Source: Lolium rigidum (lineage: Eukaryota; Streptophyta; Magnoliopsida; Poales; Poaceae). From it: 64,000 nucleotides of DNA. The notes under the pieces were generated by a model that did no database searches, was not told where the DNA came from, and was given only the letters and a program-made list of their open reading frames with translations. The stretch's first letter is position 1. The number at the start of each line of letters is the position of its first letter. Shown piece after piece: positions 10,210 to 22,100 of the stretch. A program made the position numbers and the translations under genes. The stretch is taken from the NCBI RefSeq assembly GCF_022539505.1, contig NC_061514.1, forward strand, positions 339,682,644 through 339,746,643. Direction: 5' to 3'.

Positions 10210-13200
10210 ATGGCGGAAGGTGCTCCAGCTCACGTACGAAGATCCGATCGAGGAGCTCAAGAAGAAGTATGACGAGGTCAAAGCTATCCTCGAAGCCGAC
10301 CTCATCGGCTCTTTCCGGAGAACCCGCTCACACGGCATCAGGTGGAAAGGGTTCTCACCCGAAGGCGCGCTCGATGGAGTGGACCTGTCCGCCCCGTCGA
10401 AGAACGCACCAGTCTCTCGCGTCGGAGATTAATTTCATGGTAGCTCATTCGCTGCACCGCCATTCCGAGAGCCTCGGTGAACACTTGGAGCGTGTCGCCC
10501 TTCGGGTGATCCAGGAAATCATGAGGCATCAGTACTCTCCGTCAGGACTAGCTCTAGGGACTCACCAAGGAGAGATACCACTCCAGTCCCGACCACCGCT
10601 GCCGTTCGCGTTGGCAGTACCAGAAGTGTCGAGTTCACCGGCATACGTCGTCTACAAGATCGGTGGTGACCCTAGTGATTACCAGTTCTTGTATGAGGCG
10701 CCTAAGGAGATCGCTCACGGATACGCGTGCACATACGTGCCAGACTGCAGTAACTGGGCACTCACGAACCAGACTGCAACAACAGGGACTTCTGGAACAG
10801 CAGGAGGAACTTCGGGAACAGATCTTGAGAAGCAGACGTGGCTAGCTAAGTATGCCACTCCGACGAACCTCCAGAGCTCAACTCCTGCAGTTGGCTCGCG
10901 AGCTTGAGAAGCAAGCGTGGTTGGCTAAGTATGCCACTCCAGCGAATCCTCGTAGTTCGACTCCCGCAGCCCAGCACCGCGGATTAGATCGGTACAATCT
11001 TGAGAGACCAGTTCGGCATGGTGCCGAAAAGGAGGGCAATCGGCTATTCCAAGCCGTACCCCAACGAGTACGATTTGATCCCACTACCACCCAAATATCG
11101 GCTCCCTGAATTCTCCAAGTTTAGTGGATCAGATGGCTCCAGCTCAATCGAGCATGTGAGCCGATATTTTGCACAGCTGGGCACGATCTCAGCATCAGAT
11201 GAACTACGTGTGAGGTTCTTCGCACGATCCCTCACGAGATCGGCTTTCGGGTGGTACACATCGCTGCCACCAGACTCAATCCGGACTTGGAAGCAGTTGG
11301 AAGAGCAGTTCCACATGCAGTATCACTCAGAGGCTTCCGAGGCTGGCATTGCCGATCTAGCACAAGTACGACAGAAGCGCGGAGAAACAGTGTCAGAATA
11401 CATCCAGCGCTTCAGGACCGTTAGGAACCGATGCTATTCGGCTCGTGTGACTGAAAAAGAAGCAGTCGAGTTGGCGGTGGTGGGTCTCGCATCACCGATC
11501 AAGGATGTGGCCTCCCAAGCATACTACCCTTCACTGGCGCATATGGTGCAGAAGCTGTCATTATATGAACAGCGCCACCCAGAAGTGTACCAGGATAAAT
11601 TCAAGCGTGCGGTGGTCCTGGTTGAGGCAGATGAAGATGAAGGCTCTGTGGGAGATCAAGAGGTAGCAGGTGGCTGAATGGACTCGGGGGCAAGCCCCGT
11701 GTCCTGCAAATGGGTTAAGCCACAAGGTCCTCCAAGAGGGTTTGACTTCGACGTGACCAAGGCTGAGCAAATTTTCGACCTCTTACTTAAGGAGAAGCAG
11801 CTAAAGGTACCCGAAGGCCACAAGATCCCCATGGCGCAGGAGCTGAACGGAAAGCCATACTGCAAGTGGCATAACACATTCACCCATACCACCAACGACT
11901 GCAGGGTGTGGCGTCAGCAGATCCAAATGGCGATAGAACAAGGGCGTCTAATTTTCAGCCAGTACGCCATGAAAGTCGACACACACCCCTTCCCCGCCGT
12001 TAACATGGTGGAGTGCATTTACCCTGGGAGGTGCCAGCCAAGATTCTCATTCAACATCAACATGGTAGGACCTGGGCACCACCCCGGTAAGGACAGAGAC
12101 GAGGGCAGCTGCTCTCATAACAAGGATAAAGAGGAAGCCGTTCCACGCGATCGGCTCCGGCACGATGGCAAGCGCTACATCACAGAGGGAGAAGTGAAGA
12201 ACGTGAGATATCAGCGACCTCTCTCTGATCACCTCCTCAACAAATACGTGAGTCAATACGACCAACGCCGACGATACGACAACGATGACGAAAGAGATCG
12301 TCTGGCTAGCAGGGACGCCAGGAGACATCGTCGGCATGATCGCGACGAGGAGAGATATGAGCGCCACGCCAAGGAAAAGTCAAGAGAGCAAGACGACGTG
12401 GATAGGCACTGGGACTGTCCCTTCTTCAGACACTGCTGGGATTCAGGAATGAGCCGATTGCCTACAATCGGCAACTGCCCAGAATGTAGACAGAAGAAGA
12501 AGGATGCAGCTAACGTGTCCGTGTTCAAACGTCTAGGACCTCTCCCGCCTCGGAACAAGCACGCTGAGTCCTCTCGGTGGAGGATCTCGAGGAATTAGAA
12601 GACGGTGATGAAGAAGAAGAAGATAAGTACCACCGGCCAAGGTGGTGCCCCGATGGACTCAGCCGTTCCCAAAAGCGTAGGGTTCGGCCGACTACGTGGT
12701 TTGGAGGAAGCCGAAAGGTTATACCTGCACACGTTGAGGAAGGCGCGGCCTGATCTGGCCGCGAAAATTCAGCGAACTCTGGACGAAGAAGGTCGGCCAC
12801 AAAAGAAAGAGTGGCGCCCCAGACAAAGGAAAGCCGATGATGAGACATCGGCTGGCACAAACATGGTGTTCATCCTTCCGGCAAAGTTTAGTGCTCCAGG
12901 ATTAGACGAAGCACCTGTGGCACAACTTGACTGCGGCCACGGCCGTTATCTTTGAGAAGCCACGAGAAAGAAGCTACGTACACCGAAGGCCCCGTACTTG
13001 CGAGGTTATATCAATGGGCAGCCCGTCAACAAGATGCTCGGTGGACACCGGAGCGGCAATCAACATTATGCCATACTCCATGCTACGTCGGTTGGGACGC
13101 TCTAGCTCGGATCTCGATCAAGACCAACGTTACACCGAGCGATTTCAACGGCCAAGCATCTCGAAGCACAAGGTGTTCTGAACGTGGATTTGACCGTAGG

Positions 13201-13515
13201 AAGAAAAACCATCCCTACGACGTTCTTTATTGTCGATAGCAAGAGCACCTATGTCTGTCCCGCTAGGGAGAGATTGGATCCACGCCAACTCGTTGCATTC
13301 CGTCCACGATGCACCAATGTTTAATACAGTGGGATGGAGATGAAGTAGAGGTCGTCCACGCAGATGACTCAGCCGAGATTTCAACGGCTGGCATGAACGT
13401 TTGGGAGACGACAGGCCAAGAGCCACTCTCAGGCATCACTTTGAACGACTGCGAGCGCATCGACGTGACGAAGGACGGGGTTAGGCTGGTCTTATCCACC
13501 GGCCTGACCGGATAA
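10210..13515 (+). pseudogene. Gypsy gag-protease reading frame, frameshifted
   Basis: The reading frame opens at ATG 10210 (MAEGAPAH...) and passes through several frames. The best-preserved part, 11000-11677, is the retrotransposon gag domain, with PEFSKFSGSDG, FGWYTSLPPDSIRTWKQL and AEYIQRFR-like motifs. The next frame, 11678-12598, holds a zinc-binding stretch (CKWHNTFTHTTNDC), a charged Asp/Arg-rich linker and a Cys-rich DCPFFRHC...NCPECRQKK segment. A retropepsin active site DTGAA is at 13044-13058 within CSVDTGAAINIMPYSMLRRLG. The frame ends at 13515 (LVLSTGLTG). Frameshifts occur near 10430, 10900, 11675, 12600, 12930, 13070 and 13200, so no intact polyprotein can be made. Confidence 0.82.
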
Positions 13516-13980
13516 CAAGAACAAAATCTATGGACGAACGTGGCAAGGCCGATCCTTGTGATCGGCCCCAAAAATCTATGGACGAACGTTGCAAAACCTT
13601 CATTGAGCGATTCAATCAACATGGAGGCCGATTCCAGCAATCGGCCAAAATTATCCTCACCATACGTTCTGCCTGTGTTCAACGTCGATCTAACGGGCAA
13701 CGGGTTACGTCGGCTGATGAGCTGGAAGAAGTCAACATTGGTCCTAACGGAGCCGACGTTCAAATACAGTGCCTTGGCTAACTACAGAGCCGATATCTGC
13801 AGTTACCTGACAGATTCGGCTCGGGGGGCACCTAATCAGATGAACATGTGCGATACATGTGCAGTGAAATATTGGGGGCCGATAGAAAAATCGGCCAGTA
13901 AAAATATACAGCCGATGCACAGACATCGACTTTAGAACGAAGAAACAAAGCCGATGCACAGCCATCGACTCTAGTACAAA

Positions 13981-14812
13981 TTAAACAGGATCTACCAGCT
14001 GCGTGTTCAAGACGCGGATTTCGACCAAGTCGGTCTTCAGTTCAGCTTCGAGGCCTTCTGCTTCCTCGAGGGAGTGAATGATGAGAGCTTCCTCAGCTTC
14101 AATGAGCCGTTTTGTTGTCCGAAACTTCTCTTCGAGGACCTCCAACCCTTTGCGCAAGGTCGCAAGTTCAGCAGTGCTGATAGAGGTGTCAGTTTTGGCG
14201 TACAAGGCAGCCTTTTGCTCATCAAGCCGTTGGCATTTTGTCTGCAATATCGGCTTTCAACGGAAGAAGAGGTGATCGGCTCTGGTGTTTCTGCTGTCGG
14301 TTTGGCCAAGTTGGCCACCTTCTCAACTACACTCGTAGAAGTTGCTAGGGCCAGAGTGGCGGATGGCATGGGTACCTCCTCGACATCCCCACTGGAGGTG
14401 TCATCAGTTTGCAGAGGAAGAGGTTAGCCGATAAGAACGACAAGGGGTCAGCATGCAAAATCAGCCGAGGAGAGGATGAATTTACGTTTGATATCTCATG
14501 GTTTGATGGAGAGTCTTGCGGTTCCTTGCGAGCTCTCTTGATGCATCGGTTCTTTGTGCATGGGCTGCCCTGCCCCGCTTTGATGGGAGTTTGGGAAACG
14601 GCAGGTTCAGTGGCTGACCTTTTCTTGGAAGCCGACGGTGGCAAGTCTGGCTGGCTCTGCGTGGTGGTTTTCTCATAATTGCTCGAGCTCGAGTCCCTTC
14701 GACTGAACTGTGTGTCCTCACCGCTGTTCTCGCCTTGACTGAGGCTCGGGGGCAGCTGACCTAGTAGACACTCGCTTGTTGAAGCCGATTTAGGTGTTAT
14801 CGGCTGGCTCAT
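13981..14812 (-). pseudogene. Antisense ORF of gypsy element, coiled-coil region
   Basis: On the strand opposite to gag, 14345-14812 encodes a Ser/Pro/Lys-rich linker. A frame-shifted continuation, 13981-14369, encodes a strong heptad coiled coil (ELATLRKGLEVLEEKFRTTK, then EAEEALIIHSLEEAEGLEAE). This matches the C-terminal half of the antisense proteins annotated in grasses as putative gypsy-type transposon domain proteins, known from gypsy lineages with an extra antisense ORF between pol and the 3' LTR. The N-terminal half would lie in the assembly gap (14836-14935). A frame break near 14345 makes it non-functional as shown. Confidence 0.55.
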
Positions 14813-14835
14813 GTATCACAACCCTCTTCAAAGGT

Positions 14836-14935
14836 NNNNNNNNNNNNNNNNNNNNNNNNNNNNNNNNNNNNNNNNNNNNNNNNNNNNNNNNNNNNNNNNN
14901 NNNNNNNNNNNNNNNNNNNNNNNNNNNNNNNNNNN
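14836..14935. other. Assembly gap (100 N)
   Basis: This is an exact run of 100 N. It must stand for more than 100 bases: the right flank starts at LTR position 923, so about 920 bp of 3' LTR plus the rest of the internal region are missing. Confidence 0.99.
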
Positions 14936-17061
14936 CGAGAGCCGATCGAGGCTCGTATTTAATGTTTACGTGTATGCCATGCAGGAAACTAAGCGAAGCA
15001 AATCCATCACCTTCCCGACCGGTATAGGTTAGGTGGCACGCCCTTGCACCAGCATCGGACGTGCGTGCCGAGGCTTTGCGGGCCGTCGCTCGAGGGACCA
15101 GGGCCAGCCGCAGTCCTGGGAGCCTCCCGGCTCTACTGTGTTGCCCGTCGCTGCTCGCCGGTGGGTTTCTGACCGCAACAGAAACTTAGAATAATGGGTC
15201 TAACTTCATAGATTTGTACCAACGCCTGAGGTACATCCTCATTAGTAATGACATGCTCTATGTAACACGAGAACTGTTAGGAGATGAACTCAAGAACTTC
15301 ACGAGTGAGAATTATAATGGTGATTATCGTACTCGCCGTGACTTGTCTGTGTGCCATGTTTTACTCCTTGGATTCTGAGCTGCGAATTTGATTTTGGAAC
15401 ACCAACACATTTGATGTGGTTGATGAACTTAAGGAATTGTTTGTATCGCTAGTCAGAATAGTAAAGTATGAGTGGCTCGATGTGTTTCTTTCAACTAGGT
15501 TGGAAGAGAATACCTGCTTAGAAACTCACTTGGTGAACATAGATGGGATTCATGGAGCACCTAGTGCATGTTTTTGACTACTGGAGGACGAACCTATTTG
15601 CAAATTGCAATAGATGGGATGATGCGTTCTCTTTCTCCACTACAAATATCGTGTCTTGGAATATGTCACGGGACAGAAATCGTTCACCTCTCATGAATTC
15701 CTGGCAGAGTTTAAAACTTTGAAAGTAGAACCAATAGCAGGGGAAGTCATTGGCGGAGAAGGTATATATGATATACAAGTTATAGATGTTTTCCTTAAAA
15801 CACTTGTTGCGGTTTACAAAATATTTGATACTTGGTCCTTTTTATTGGAAAATAGAACCTACTGCTTGAGAGTTGTTTGGATAAAATGAGGTGACAATGT
15901 GTGTTGATGGCCAAGGACACTCTCCATCCACATCTATCTTTTGGATTAGTTAAATGGATTTGAATATAGATTTGTAAGTGTCATAATGTGAACCTTATTA
16001 GCATGCCTTGCGTCTCGCAAGACAATTATTCATATGTGTCAGAGACAATCAGATGGCCTACTTATGAATAAAGTCCTTTATGTTCACCTTTTTGTTATGA
16101 ATGAGTTATTCTTATCATAGTCCTGATGATGATGGATTGAACATTTATAAAACTCTAAAATGTCAGAAAATATCCAAACTTGATAATGACATCATTTTCA
16201 AATGACACTACCGTTTCATATTGGCATGGTGTATGTTCATATTCGATGAAACACCAAAGTCATTTGATTCATAATCTCTTGACATATGTAAGTTATGCCT
16301 TATGAATAAAACTCTGCATTCTGAATGTGCACTAAAATTGTTTTCAGTATCATACATAATGGTGTATTGGATTTCATCAAGTAGTGGATATCATTGTTTC
16401 GTAGACCTCATTGTTGATTTAAGTGAATATATGTATTTTCTAAATGAAACATTAGTCTGAAACTATTTGACGGGATCAAGGAATTTCGGAATAAAGAAGG
16501 GTTTAGTTAACAAGAAAAACGAGTCTCCAAGTGTCAAAGTGGCACAATAAAGAAGGAGCAAAGTTTCTATTGCGAAACATGGTACCTTCTTGAGAAAGAG
16601 GTTCTCGTTAAGGGTGTTCATGGAAGAAAGTAAAACAAAAGCAAAGGTAATTGACCTTACCTCCAAGTGTCAAAGTGGCGCAACGGAACATGTTCCGGAA
16701 CCAAAACTCTGCGAATAGAGGAAAGACAAATTGATAATGATCATGGTGTCTTAGTTAAAAGTTTTACAAAATTGAGTAGGATTCAAGAATACATTCTGCC
16801 TCTTCGCAAAATAATATTCATGATTCACTTTTCCTGAAATAAGACATACCTACGAACTACAAATAAGCGACAGTGGACCTAAATGCGAGAAATGACTCCG
16901 AGTCATGAAATCCTATATTAAGTTACATTTAAGATTTTAAACTATTTTTATGCTTGATCTTATTAAGTAAAGATGTTACTTAATCTTCCTTAGAAGAAAT
17001 GAAATTTTAAGAAAGACATAAAGCACAAAGGATGTTTTCACAAATTCAAAATGCTGACTAT

Positions 17062-17401
17062 TGTTGAAGTGTATAAGTAGATTTCCTAGCCCTTTCCATC
17101 AGTTCGGACTTTTGGTTCAAGTGGCTAGTGCATGAAGCTTAACATGGTATCAGAGCCCCAGGTCTCGAGTTCAAATCCTGGCTTTCACAATTTATTCTAA
17201 AAATTATCTCTTCTCTCCCCTCTTCTCGCAGCCTCCTGCCGCGCCCGGCCTCCCGCTGCCTCTTTGCCTCTCTACACGTGTTGACTTGTCTTCTCGTCCC
17301 GTCACACGTGGGAGGGGGTGTTAACGTGTATAAGTAGATTGCCTAGCCCTTTCCATCAGTTCGAACTTTTGGTTCTAGCGGCTAGTGCATGAACCTTTAC
17401 G
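17062..17401 (+). mobile_element. TRIM/SMART-like miniature LTR element
   Basis: Two 83-bp direct repeats (17062-17144 and 17319-17401, about nine differences) start TGTT. The first ends CA directly before a perfect tRNA-iMet primer-binding site (TGGTATCAGAGCC, 17145-17157). The second is directly preceded by a purine tract (GTGGGAGGGGG, 17308-17318). The internal part is only 174 bp and has no coding capacity. Order and size fit terminal-repeat retrotransposons in miniature. No matching target-site duplication was found, so the outer ends may be off by a few bases. Confidence 0.75.
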
Positions 17402-17646
17402 TGTAAAAGTGTAGCGATGCTTGAGTCATATGGGTTGTAACTAGCATACTTCAATCCGTGAATTGATATAACTTTGTCAAAAACTACATATCCTTCAATA
17501 CTTGTATTGTAGAAGAGTTGTAATTGATACAGCGAGCAGGATTTGCCAAATCACATTGGATGCTAGTGTATCGCAACTAGAATCTTCGATTTGATGGATT
17601 ATCAAAGGATTTTTGGGATAACCAAGATATCCAGAAGACATGCAAG

Positions 17647-17955
17647 AAATTGAGTGGGAGCTAATATAGCCCTCGTGATATTATGTGTAGATGACACATT
17701 TAAGTGATAGCTGAATAGTCTTCCTAATCTTATGTGTAGAGTCACATGTTGAGTGAGACCAAAGGGACAAATTTTTGTTTCCAAATCATCATATGGAGAT
17801 GACACAAGTTGAGTGGGAGCTAAGTGATTTTCCTGGACTCATATGTGACTAACATATTTTGAGTGGGAGTTGAACGTGTTTCCCTGATCTTATATATGTG
17901 GCTGACATATTTGAGTGGGAACTTAACAATATTCTTATATGTAGATGATATATTA
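17647..17955. repeat. About 50-bp degenerate tandem array, ~6 units
   Basis: Units begin TTGAGTGGGAGCT or close variants at about 17647, 17698, 17748, 17808, 17859 and 17911. Each ends with a form of TCTTATGTGTAGATGACA. The first unit aligns with the copia RT catalytic region (VILCVDD), so a coding segment has been reiterated. Confidence 0.7.
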
Positions 17956-18450
17956 TGAATTCTATAAGTGGTACTTGTGATAATTTAAGATAGTAAATAT
18001 TCAAGTTCAAAATAAAAACGTTAAAAGGTTTACCGAGATGGACCAATACATTAAGTTGAGATGCTTTCCTAAGTTTGGTTTATGAAGAAGTTCATAATAG
18101 AACAAGCTAAGGAGCTATATGACTAGGTGAAGTAATAAGTTGATATCGGTGCTACGACAATGGTTATATGAGAGAAAAGAGATGTGTCACATCTCCTTAT
18201 GCCTAAGTCATAAGATTCCATCATTAAACCGTGTTGTGTACACAACATAATGTGACCCAAAGTTCTTGGCTAGAAGAACACGTTTTGAAGTGATTTCTGA
18301 GTTAATCACTGAACATAGTTTTAATTATGTGTTTTGTCTGGTGATAACTGAGAATATTTTTATAAATCTATAAAAGACGGTAAACTTGAACGTAAGTTGT
18401 TATGTTAGTGCAAGTTATGCTGACGTGAAAGATTGGCAATCTCGCACTAG

Positions 18451-19179
18451 TAAAAATCCGTAAGATGAACTTTCTTCAGAAAATCTAAACTTAGGCGCCA
18501 AGGTCGCCATGGCCAGTGCGGCATGCACATGTTCCTGCTCCGACGCTAGCCTCAGCCCCTCTCCTCCTACTGGAACTGGTCATGGCCGCAGGAGCCACTA
18601 GTCTTCATCAATCTGGTCGATGGTGAGGAGTAGGCGACGCGGCCGTCACAAACCCTATCTAGAGTTTAGTTTATTTTACTGTTCCCTTTTTTCACTCTAT
18701 GTAAATTGTATTTTAATTTATATGAAATAATACGACAATGGGTCTTTACCTCCGACCCAAACAGACCAAGGGGCGGGCACCGTAGCATTTCTGTCTGTAG
18801 CCCGACCTAAACAAATGAAAGCAGGTACATTTGGTGTTTAAAATGGATGAGGATGCCTTTCCAGGATTCAAGCAAAGATGTATGCAGGTTACATATCATC
18901 ATTGAAGTTGGAACTCACGTAGACAACATTCCTTGCCTTATATCCAGACACTCAGTGATTCACATTACACGACCACATCCTATTCATTATTCACGTGCTA
19001 TAGTAATACTGTTTACTTCACAGGAGAGACTACGTTTCTTCAGAAATAATATAAGGCTATCGATCGCTGCCAGCTTGCTAGACATCCATCCGTATAACGA
19101 TGGAGCGGAACAGGGTCATTGTCTGGGAACACCAGAGAGCAGGTTGAGGAAGCAGGAGCTCGCGAGCTGCCCGTTAATC
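18451..19179. other. Intergenic / 3' flank of the oxidoreductase gene
   Basis: No gene is recognised. The first part is moderately GC-rich with short open frames and no domain. The stretch next to 19180 should contain the 3' UTR of the minus-strand gene; no poly(A) signal was assigned. Confidence 0.4.
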
Positions 19180-22100
19180 TCAAGGGAGGGTCCTCCTCGA
19201 GATGACATCAAACGACAGGCCATTCTCCTCAAGGCGCTTCTGGAGATCCGTGGGGCCGAAGACGGCGCCTGGAGTATACACCCCGCCTTTCGGCAGGTTG
19301 CCTCGCTGGCTCAGCAGGACGAGGGCGGACTGGATGAGTACGATCGGGGTGGTGATGTACCCGATCTCCGGCCCCGAAACCCTGGTCACGATCTCCTTGT
19401 CCGGCTTGCCTCCACGTCCCGCCGCGCGGGTCCAGTCGCCGTAGCCGTGCCCAACGAACCACATCTTGAAGGAGGCGCTGCTGACCTCTGCCTCTGTCGG
19501 CCCGCTCTTTCTGAACCATCCCATGGAGAAGAGCGCAGGGAACTTTAGCAGGAGAGACCTGCCAAAGGAGAAACCCCCAAGAATGCCGATGAACAGCCCG
19601 GTACAGATCATCGGGATAACGCCCAGGATGGAACGTGTGCCGATCTTCACGCCGAAGTGTGCTGGTTTGACGGAGGACCAGAACTCCTGCCTGCGCTCGG
19701 CGAAATCTGGGGTTTCTTCCACGCCGGGAAGGCCCTCGGGATGCTGGGTCACCTTTGATAGGGTTCTCTTCACAACCACTGTGTCAGCAGAAGGCAACTT
19801 CATCACCCACAGTCCTAGTGCCTTGTCATGCTTAATCAGTGGTCCTGTGGGAGGTGGAGGCCCTGGGATCTGCATAAAAGGAGAAACTTCAGTATCAAAC
19901 ATCACTGCACACATTGGATTCAGAGTTCAAGAATATGGCAAGTGCGGTGGACACTTTTTCACTGGGATCTTTGTACTACAAATTATTACAAAACATAAAA
20001 ATATACTCATGTACCTGTATGATCAATCACAAACATCAGAACAGGTAAAAACACCAGACACCTAGGTTGTGATCTCAGTTAGATAAATGCAAGATCTGCT
20101 TTATCTTCACCCAGAATTCACAATTGTGGGGTTAGAGTTAGTAAGATGAAAATACACAATGAGCTTGACATTTGTATCTCCTAACAGCCTAGTGATGTTT
20201 ATTCACCAATAGCTTCTGCTCCCTTTAAGATTTTGGGATTTCCAGAGTGGAAAATAGTTTTTTTATGATATTTACTGCATGTTGATCAGGAACATGACAG
20301 CAGATGATACAGTTAAAAGGTTGAAGCCAATGGTCCATGCTCAAGATGCTTTATCATAAACTTGAATATCGAATATGTTTTCGACATTGACTGAATTCAA
20401 CTAAAATAATGACAACCGGCAATACAGACCAAACAATACTGTCATTAGGTACGGACAGATCTATCATAACCTCTATGGCTCAAATTATAGCCCTTCCCTG
20501 CCATATAATGTCTTCAACTTTCAGCAAAGGGCAGTTGGATTTCCATTCCTACTATACTTCTCATTTCCTAAGAGTTGACCATGGAAAGAAATGGAAGATC
20601 AAAACATGCTATGGAGGTCCACGAACAACTCCTCATGTGAATACTATAAACTATGAACTTCTGCCAATGAGTAATAGGCCCCCAGGACATGGCAGTAGCA
20701 AGTAGCAAACACCAAATGAAATCGTGAATCTTTGTTAAGGGGATTAAAGGCAAACATGGAGTATTTATCTACTAATAAAATATGGCAAAATATAATATGA
20801 AACATTTAGAGACACACACTCTTCATGAAGTAGCACACTTAGAAATATCCACACTACAAAAGGCTTGGTAGCCATCATTTACATGTGACAGCACCAAGGT
20901 TTTACTGAGCTGAAGGATATGTGTTAGCAGTTGGTTCACAATATATGTCAACTGATTTTATAGTGGTTACCAGATAGGAGTAGGCAGTTGGCACGGCATA
21001 CATGACCATACAAAAGAATGGAAGATAGCAGGCAACTCCTCAAACAGGTGTATTCCATATTACGAACTATTAACTTATTACATATGAATATTAGACCCCA
21101 AGGACATGGTAGTAGCAAGTAGTAACTTCAAATCAAAGCGTGAATCATTATTAAGGATATTAAATGCAAACATGCAGTACTTACAATTTATCTACCAAAA
21201 AATATGACTCAATATGAAACACCCAGTCTTCATGAAGTAGCACATACATTTATACAACATAAGGCATGGTAGAAAATTATTTACATGCGACAGCACAAAG
21301 GTTTTTCTGAGCTGAAGGATTATTTAGTAGCTAGCAGTTGGTCCATGATATATATCAACTGATTTAATGGTGGTTAACTACTTAATTGGTTGGAGTAGGC
21401 AGTTGGCACAACATACATGACTATACAGAATAAATAAGTATACATAATAATTAACTGGTTTTCAGAATGGCAATAGTTTTTTATGATATTTACTGCCTGC
21501 TGACCAGGAATATGACTGCAGATGATACAGTTAAAGGTTGGAGCCAATGGTTCAGGTTCAAGATGCTTTATCATAAACTTCAATGCCAAATATGTTTTCG
21601 ACATTGACTGAATGCAACTAAAATAATGACAGCTGGTAATACAGACCAAACAATATTGTCATTAGGTAAGAACAGATTTATCATAACCTCTATGGCTCAA
21701 ATTATTCAAGGAGCCCTTCCCTGCCTTATAATGTCTTCATCTTTCAGTAAACAGATATGGGTTTTCCAGTCCTACTATATTTCTCATTTCCTAGGAGTTG
21801 AACATGGAAAGAAATGGAAGATCAAAACACGCTATGGAGGTCAACAAACAACTCCTCATGTGAATATTATAAACTATGAACTTCTGCAAATGGAAGCAGT
21901 AGCAAGTAGCAAACACCAAATGAAATGGCGATTCATTGTTAAGGGGATTAAACGCAAACATGGAGCATTTATCTACCAATAAAATATGGGAAAAGGCTAA
22001 TGTGATACACTTAGAAATACCCACTCTTCATGAAATAGCACATATACTTACACCACAAAAGACTTGGTAGCCATCATTTACATGTGACAGCACCAAGGTT

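Larger units (their letters stand above)
8981..15180 (+). mobile_element. Gypsy-type LTR retrotransposon lacking RT/integrase
   Basis: The element is flanked by the 5-bp target-site duplication GAAAC (8976-8980 and 15181-15185). The 5' LTR is 8981-10147, starting TGTTATCACC and ending GACCGCAACA. The 3' LTR survives only as its last 243 bp (14937-15180), because a 100-N gap hides the rest. Internally there are a gag-protease region on the plus strand and, near the 3' LTR, an antisense coiled-coil ORF. No reverse transcriptase, RNase H or integrase is visible, so this copy depends on others. The alignable LTR parts differ at roughly six places in 240 bp. Confidence 0.9.
15186..18450 (+). mobile_element. 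Copia-like element, decayed internal region
   Basis: The old copia element resumes after the gypsy insertion. Around 15380-15560 a broken frame carries gag-like motifs (ELKELFVSLVRIVKYEWLDV, FLSTRLEENTCLETHL). Around 17660-17695 a frame reads NIALVILCVDD, resembling the copia RT YVDD block. Between and after these, stops are frequent. No second copia LTR is recognised in the window. The region carries a TRIM-like insertion at 17062-17401 and a short tandem array at 17647-17955. Confidence 0.55.

Noticed and set aside
17145..17200. Possible tRNA gene (TGGTATCAGAGC... GTTCAAATCC)
   Set aside because: It cannot fold as a complete tRNA. It is the reverse-complement primer-binding region of a small LTR element.
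18847..19548. 233-codon plus-strand frame as a gene
   Set aside because: Its 3' half is the complement of oxidoreductase exon 2, and its 5' half has no domain.
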